From the NCBI GenBank assembly GCA_023213315.1, contig JAKCPI010012724.1:29956-93955 (forward strand): a stretch of 64,000 bases of DNA. Direction: 5' to 3'. Shown here in pieces: positions 58,101 through 64,000 of this stretch. A program made the position numbers and the translations under genes. The notes beneath the pieces were generated by a model that did not search any database, was not told the origin of the DNA, and saw only the letters and a program-made list of their open reading frames with translations. Each line of letters starts with the position of its first letter. Within the stretch, counting starts at the first letter, position 1. This DNA comes from Euborellia annulipes. Lineage: Eukaryota; Arthropoda; Insecta; Dermaptera; Anisolabididae.

Positions 58101-61100
58101 TTACACAAAAGGATGCCATTGTCAATATTGTTCAAATATTTTATGCATGCCACAACAAAATCTATGTGTGCTTTTTAACAATCTTTGGTCCCGAGGAAGG
58201 ACGCGATTGGCGTCCGAAACGTCGACCGAAAGAAACTAAAATAGTTTTTTTTTTTTATTCTTCTGGCTGCAAATCCATTTCCTTAAGATTAATAAATAAC
58301 AGCCATTTTACACTTTTATTTATTTTTACTATTAATTTGCGATTGTTAAAATTCAAATAGTTACTAATGTTATTATTTTTCTTTTTGTTTCAGTTACTTA
58401 CCTCGAGTTTATCAAGCCATTTTAGCCAGTGCTACATTATCTACTGATGTTACAACTCTTAAAAAATTAGTTTTACATAATGCAGTAATTCTTAAATTAG
58501 AAGAGCCCGATATCGCACCATCCACTCAATTAGAACATTATCATTTAATTATAGAAGAAAATGAAAAAGCAGCTATTATCTATGCATTATTCAAGTTACA
58601 TTTAGTCAGAGGAAAGTCAATAATATTTGTTAATACAGTGGACAAATGTTACAAGTAAGTTATCGACCTCAAATGTACAGAATATAAAGGTATATATGGA
58701 CCCTGTTATGCAATGGTGTGTCAAAGACCAAAAAATTGAAAATTGAGTTAAGCACGGAATATTGTTTCAAATGCTTTAATTAATAGTATTTTTTATGAAA
58801 TATGTCCTAAAAAAATTTATATTTAATGTTACTTGCACAATTGACAAGAAAAATTATATAGAATTCAATGTAAACAAAAAACTTTATTGTTGATTTTCTC
58901 AAAACTCGATATTTGGTCTTTGACACACCATTGCGTAACAGGGTCCATATATCATATTAATATATACACTGCTCTACAAAAAAGGTGCACACTTCAAACA
59001 ATTCATTCATTTTTTTACTTTCTCTTTTTTTACTTGAAACATTTTTTATTCTATAATAATTTACCAAACTAACGGTAAGCATTAAGTAAAAACAAAATTT
59101 TTTTTCCGAATTCAAATTCACATTATTATCGCCTCTTTTTCTTTTAAGTCAATCAAATTTAATAAAATTTTTAAGTTCATCTCAGTTTTCACATCTCGAA
59201 TATAAATTAATTTTTTTTTGTTTTTAGATTAAGAATATTTCTTGAACAATTCGGAATCCCAACTTGTGTTCTTAATTCAGAATTGCCTAGCACAATTAGA
59301 TGTCATACAGTTTCTCAGTTTAATCAAGGAATTTATGATATTATAATTGCTTCAGATGAAAGAATTTTAGAAAAACCAGAAGGATCTGCCAAATCGTAAG
59401 TAAAAAAATATATTAATAGTTATATGGACCCTGTTATGCAATGGTGTGTCAAAGACCAAAAAATTTAAAAATGAGTTAAGCACGGAATATTGTTTCAAAT
59501 GCTTTAATTAATAGTATTTTTTATGAAATATGTCCTAAAAAAATTTATACTTAATGTTACTTGCACAATTGACAAGAAAAATTATATATAATCCAATGTA
59601 AACAAAAAACTATTGTTGATTTTCTCAAAACTCGATGTTTGGTCTTTGACACACCATTGCATAACAGGATCCATATAATTATTTATGATATTAAATAAGC
59701 TCCAAAAATCTAATCTTTCTTGTGATAAGAGTTTTTCAAGCTGTTGGAGGAGGCATTCACGTCTAAGGAATGTTTACTTGAACTAAAATATGATCCCGAT
59801 ACGCCTGATATCTCTCACATTACTGTAATATTCTTAACGATCATGTGTTCCCATTTGTGAGACTTCTTCCCAACTAAATATAAGCTTGTTTCTCTGATCT
59901 GTTCATCTGATCTCAATTCTATGGAGCATATCTGGGATTCATCGAGGCCGCCTCTGTATTAAATCTTCGTAAACTGTGAAAAATCATGGGTCCATATGGC
60001 CCTTGTTGATTCCATCTTAAGCCCCATCAACGAACATCACTCTCGATGATATCGCAAGTGGCCCAGCCAAACAAGCTCGTCTGTTCAAACCATTCGGATA
60101 CAATTTGGGAGCGATGGCTCGGTAAATTGAATGCTGTGGACGCATAAACGGAAGCACTTGAATGTTAAGGTTATCGCGTTCAATTTGTGTCACAAGGGTT
60201 CTATTTCAGTTCAAATAAACAGTCCCTAGGCCACTCTTGAAGAGCCCCTGATTGCAAGAAAGACTAGTCGTATGCTATCTCTAATTCATTTGCTTCTCAG
60301 TGTTGCAACAAGTTGATTGAATAAAACACTCAACTTATATTGATTTAGACAAGCAGCGAGAAATGCTAATTAATTATTTTGTTCTACTAATGAAATCTGA
60401 AATCTAATCTAGAATCAATCAATACAGTCAAATACCCTAACTTGGGACATTTTTTATGTTCACCTAAAGCTTTTTTCTTTTTTAAATTTATTTGGACATT
60501 TTAGGCATCTGAGGTCATTAGAACTATTTATTTCAATTGATTGGTAGCCAATTCAATTGAAATAAATTGTTGTGTCATGAGACGAAATGCGAACCGCTGA
60601 CCCATCGCCCAAGAGGCAGAAACTTTTGTGAAAGCTTTATTTTAATGAAATCAAATAAACTTATTTTTTTAATTTTTTTATATATTTTTTAATAAGTATT
60701 ATAGGCCTATATAAAAATATAGTCTATTTTCAAATAAAAATATTTTTTCTTTTCTAATTGAACTGTACAGTACGTAATGTATATCACTTTTTATTTTTTT
60801 CACTCCTGAAGGGGAGAAGGACAGATAACTGGTTGTGCCACTACAGCTTAGTAATTAAATTGAATGAAATAATAAAGAAAATAATAATAATGTAGGTACA
60901 TATGCGCCGGAACTGGGGGGGGGGGGGGCAGGGTACATTGCCCCCCCTGGCATCCTACAGGGGGGGCAGAGGGGGCAAAATTTCTTTTTTATTTCATTTA
61001 TTTTTAAAAATGATATATTTTTACTTTTGAAAAATAAAATCTTCTAAATTAAAAGAGTAAGAAATTCATTTTTTTCAAATTTTTTCCAAAAATTTTTGAT

Positions 61101-63916
61101 AAAATCACTAGAAAATTTTTAAAAAATTCAATTTATTAAAATTGTGATTTTATTTAAAATTTTTAAAGTTTTATAGTAGATTTGTTTTTGTTTTATACTA
61201 TTTGAACATATTAAATTATTTTAATTTTCTAAAAAAAATTTTTTGCCCCCCTCCCCCTGATTCAAATTCTTTCCGGCGCCCCTGTGTAGGTACAGTGAGG
61301 GACAATATTAAGTCCCACCCAGAGGTTTACCTGCGTTTAGAGCCCTGCGTGTAGGCAACCATTAACGGAGGTCAGTCTGTTTAGTTGCCTTAAAATAAAC
61401 ATTCCCCCTGCAATTCTATAAACTCTATATTTTAATTTGGGAAGCAATGAATTGATCTAATTTTAAAAATGTGGCTTATAAAAAAGTGAAAAATAACATA
61501 AAATATTGAACAACTGTATAAATTAAGAGGAACAGATAAAAGTTATATAGGCCCTACCTAAAAAAAAACTTTTTTTTTTTGTTAAAGTTTTATAATTTTT
61601 AATTAAAAACACCTGAGGATTTTGGGAAAAACACAACAACAGTATCGACTTCAACTCATAACAAATGTAATCACAGGGGTGCATAGCTTCCTTACCAGAG
61701 CTGCAAACCCATCATAACAAAAATTTTCCGTTTGTCCCAAGTTAGGGTATTTGACTGTATCCGCCCGTCAATATCCGTACGCTCTATTTGACCGTTGGAA
61801 TCTCGAAATGAAGTTTTTCACCCTTATAGAGGACCTTATGGAATGAGTGCTGGAAAAATACTCTGATTCCTAAATCTCTATTTAAATTGAATGGGATCAT
61901 GAACTAGTGTCCGTATCTGTTTCCTTTCCCAAGATTATCTTATTAAAAATATGAGAAAAACGTGGCCCATTTTGTTCTTTGAAAAACAAAAAATATTTTT
62001 GCAAACCTCTTTGCTAGGTGCTGATTTTCCCATTTTTCCACCAACCTATTGTATATAAACATACTAATCAAAATGATTTTAAATATTTCAGGAAACGGAA
62101 AAAGGACAAAGAATCAGGAGTATCGAGAGGCATTGATTTTCAATTCGTAGCCAATGTAATAAACTTTGATTTTCCTCTTGATGTAAGTTCGTATATACAT
62201 CGTGTAGGCCGTACAGCGAGGGGCAAAAATTCCGGCACTGCTCTCTCATTTATTTCATCAAATGAACTTCCATTAAAAGAAGAAGTTGAAAAAACTTTAC
62301 GAAAAGGCTATAATAATGACGAAGAAATTTTTAAGTAAGTCTTTTTTTTATTATAAATTCCTATAAATATCTCAATTCATTTTATTAGATAAAAGCAAGG
62401 GCAGAGACAACCAAAATACCAGTAAAATATTCTTGACTGCTTTATCATGAATTAAGGAGATGTTTATGTCCATATATTGTGCCCCATTTCGTCCATATAT
62501 TGTGCCCCATTTCAGTCCTCAAATCGATGTAAATTGACCAGAATTAGTCTTTAATATATCTTGTATATATTTTTTTTTAAATTTCATTTATAATATTTTT
62601 AGGCTAATATGACCATTATGAATGTGTTTATTAAAAGTTTTGTGGTTTGCTATTATTATTATAGAAGTTTTTAATTATAGACCTCACTTTTGTATTAATT
62701 ATTTATTAAAAATATAAATAATGTACAGTTTCGACTGCTTATTCTGCAGTCGTTTTTAAGTACTGAGCAAGGTTCTTTGGTACTGTGCACTTGCTCCGAC
62801 TCAAGTGAATTAACCTCAAAGGGACCGTTACGTGCAACGACGTCAGCGCCATCTACAGTCATTCCCATGAAGTAGACACTAACATCAGCACCATCTACAA
62901 TCATTCCCATGAAGTTGGACACAATCATCAAAGCAAGTATTTACATAAAAATCATGATGTTACGTCGAAATGTTGTACAGTATTTATATTTTTAATAAAA
63001 AATATAATTAAAAACTCCCATAATAATGACCATTAAGACTTATCAATATATATTAAAGTATATATTGCAAGTATTGATGCCTTTTTGGACGTTCAACAGC
63101 CTTCTAGGTAAGTGAGGGGTGTATATATTTTATAATAAGTCAGATATGTATATTTATATTAATTGTTTGAAACGAGTTGTTTAACAAATTACGCCACCCA
63201 AGTAAGGAAAGGCGAGGAACCGCTGCAAGCGGGCACCAGCCAGTTGGAAGGGACTCCAGCCTCACGGCTCATCATCATTCCTATAAACAAGATAGGCCTA
63301 CTTTATCAAAAACATACTCTTAGCCAGTACTAGGTAAATCGATTAAAAGACTGAGGATGAAGCATCAATAATTTACCGAAACATATTGATCAATCAGAAT
63401 ATTTTATTTTGACTGCCTCTGCCCTTCCTTCTACTTATTCCTTACAGTCACAATTTATGCTACTTCATTTTTTTAGGACTTATCAATTTAAAATGTCTCA
63501 ATTAGAAAGTTTTCGCTATCGTGCAAATGATGCGTGGCGGGCGGTAACGAGAATCGCAATACGCGAAGCTCGACTTAAAGAAATCAAAACGGAAATGTTA
63601 AATTCACAAAAACTCAAGGTAAATTAATTTTTGAAAATTGTTTATCGATTCCTTCCTTTTTTTTTTTATATTTAAAAAAAATATTAATTTTAATATTTTA
63701 TTTTTAAAGAGTTATTTTGAAGAGAGAATCCAAAAGATTTAGCTACACTTCGACATGACAAGCCCTTCATACAGTGAAACTTTCGAGCCATTTTGAAACA
63801 TGTTCCTGATTATATTGTCCCTGAACCTTTAAAGCAATTAGCCGTGGAGTGTCAACTCGAAAAAGAAAACATCCCAATTTTATCAAATAAAAATACAGCT
63901 AAATCGAAATTTCAAG
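55168..63916 (+). CDS. DDX56: DDX56-like DEAD-box RNA helicase, nine exons seen, last one damaged, runs past the window
   Basis: Exons: 55168-55233, 55302-55463, 56114-56248, 57198-57388, 58394-58654, 59228-59395, 62092-62334, 63477-63618, 63710-63916; phases match throughout exons 1-8 (456 codons). Helicase motifs in order: Q-motif region [11 protein letters not shown]; motif [26 protein letters not shown] in [15 protein letters not shown] in LASATLS; SIIFVNT; SRGIDF; and [18 protein letters not shown] and FNQGIYD and the exon 8 block [20 protein letters not shown] are specific to DDX56. The family acts in the nucleolus in assembly of the large ribosomal subunit. Exon 9 matches the DDX56 C-terminal region, but two extra bases (AG, 63725-63726) break the frame after YFEE, and a TGA stands at 63775-63777 in the restored frame. 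Either the locus is decaying at its 3' end or the assembly has errors. Confidence 0.92.
57895..58292. mobile_element. Inverted pair of Penelope-like terminal repeats with hammerhead-like motifs, DDX56 intron 4
   Basis: The 390-base unit is a palindrome with its centre near 58095. In each arm a motif like a hammerhead is seen: on + at 58191-58222, GAGGAAGGACG, loop, CGTCCGAAACGTCG, with a perfect five-pair stem GGACG/CGTCC; the minus copy spans about 57966-58004. A poly-A tract and GGAAATGGATTTGCAGCC lie at the ends. Head-to-head terminal copies are known for Penelope-like elements. No reverse transcriptase is present. Confidence 0.5.
58698..58946. mobile_element. 255-bp TIR element, copy 2 (DDX56 intron 5)
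   Basis: Same ends as the element at 8342; ATAT flanks both sides (58694-58697, 58947-58950). It starts about 40 bases after the exon 5 donor. Very similar to copy 3 in the next intron. Confidence 0.8.
59426..59672. mobile_element. 255-bp TIR element, copy 3 (DDX56 intron 6)
   Basis: Same ends, ATAT on both sides (59422-59425, 59673-59676), starting 30 bases after the exon 6 donor, in the same orientation as copy 2. Confidence 0.8.
59730..60340 (+). pseudogene. Tc1/mariner-like transposase fossil in DDX56 intron 6
   Basis: A conceptual frame with stops includes [11 protein letters not shown] near 59905-59935, matching the SPDLNPIEHLWD block around the last catalytic Asp of Tc1 transposases, preceded by [13 protein letters not shown]. 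The remainder is broken by stops and shifts. It is a long-dead insertion. Confidence 0.45.
60475..60615 (-). mobile_element. Family A SINE fragment in DDX56 intron 6
   Basis: Minus-strand reading gives the body GATTGGTAGCCAATTCAATT complement and box B-like GGTTCGCATTTCGTC; tail is diverged. Confidence 0.55.
60899..61284. mobile_element. hAT-type miniature element in DDX56 intron 6
   Basis: Ends CATATGCGCCGGAA and TTCCGGCGCCCCTG; TGTAGGTA flanks both sides exactly (60891-60898, 61285-61292). It carries 15 G and CCCCCC near the left end. Non-coding. Confidence 0.83.
62395..63110. repeat. Dispersed repeat copies in DDX56 intron 7
   Basis: A tandem phrase CATATATTGTGCCCCATTTC occurs twice at about 62471-62515. 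Then inverse and direct copies of the 23970-24135 repeat follow (GTGTTTATTAAAAGTTTTGTGG; ACTTGCTCCGACTCAAGTGA; GTACAGTATTTATATTTTTA). Confidence 0.45.
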
Positions 63917-64000
63917 GTAATTAATTATTAATTATTAAATTAATTTGAATATTTAGTTGTTAAAAAAGAAATGTCGAATTTTTTTAATCTTTCGAAATGC

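Overview
This window is animal nuclear DNA. It is AT-rich, has split genes with GT-AG introns, and is packed with transposable elements. The gene families seen (Kazal inhibitor, TMEM179, SBK-type kinase, syntrophin, CDK7, DDX56) are metazoan. The base composition and the dense short inverted-repeat elements would suit a small arthropod such as a copepod, but that placement is a guess.

Layout of genes. I assembled eight by joining exons by hand, checking splice phase at each junction. (1) A complete secreted Kazal inhibitor on +, 448-1363. (2) An unrecognised single-pass membrane protein on -, 1808-7962; it runs toward the left edge, so the Kazal gene may lie inside its next intron. (3) A complete four-exon TMEM179-like gene on -, 11397-18935. 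(4) An intronless 284-residue membrane ORF with a cysteine-every-third-residue tail on +, 21964-22818; I recognise no family. (5) A complete six-exon SBK-type kinase on -, 29568-33545. (6) A complete six-exon syntrophin on +, 35239-44711, divergent from the kinase with 1.7 kb between their ATGs. (7) CDK7 on +, 52356-53345, with an uninterrupted CDS. (8) DDX56 on +, from 55168 past the right edge, with two lesions in the last exon visible here. The genes belong to unrelated pathways (proteolysis control, synaptic or dystrophin scaffolding, transcription/cell cycle, ribosome biogenesis), and nothing suggests they act together.

The rest is mobile DNA, much of it in introns. It includes hAT-type miniature elements proven by exact or near-exact 8-bp duplications and often carrying oligo-G or oligo-C; two related tRNA-derived SINE families with target-site duplications; pogo-like and other TIR elements; a Tc1-like transposase fossil; and many long foldback structures, including a near-palindrome of 1.3 kb with tRNA-like ends. 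Several insertions are nested and their order can be read. Motifs resembling degenerate hammerhead ribozymes (as known from Penelope-like elements) recur. A pure run of 92 G sits at 17218-17309. There is no CRISPR array, rRNA or convincing functional tRNA gene.
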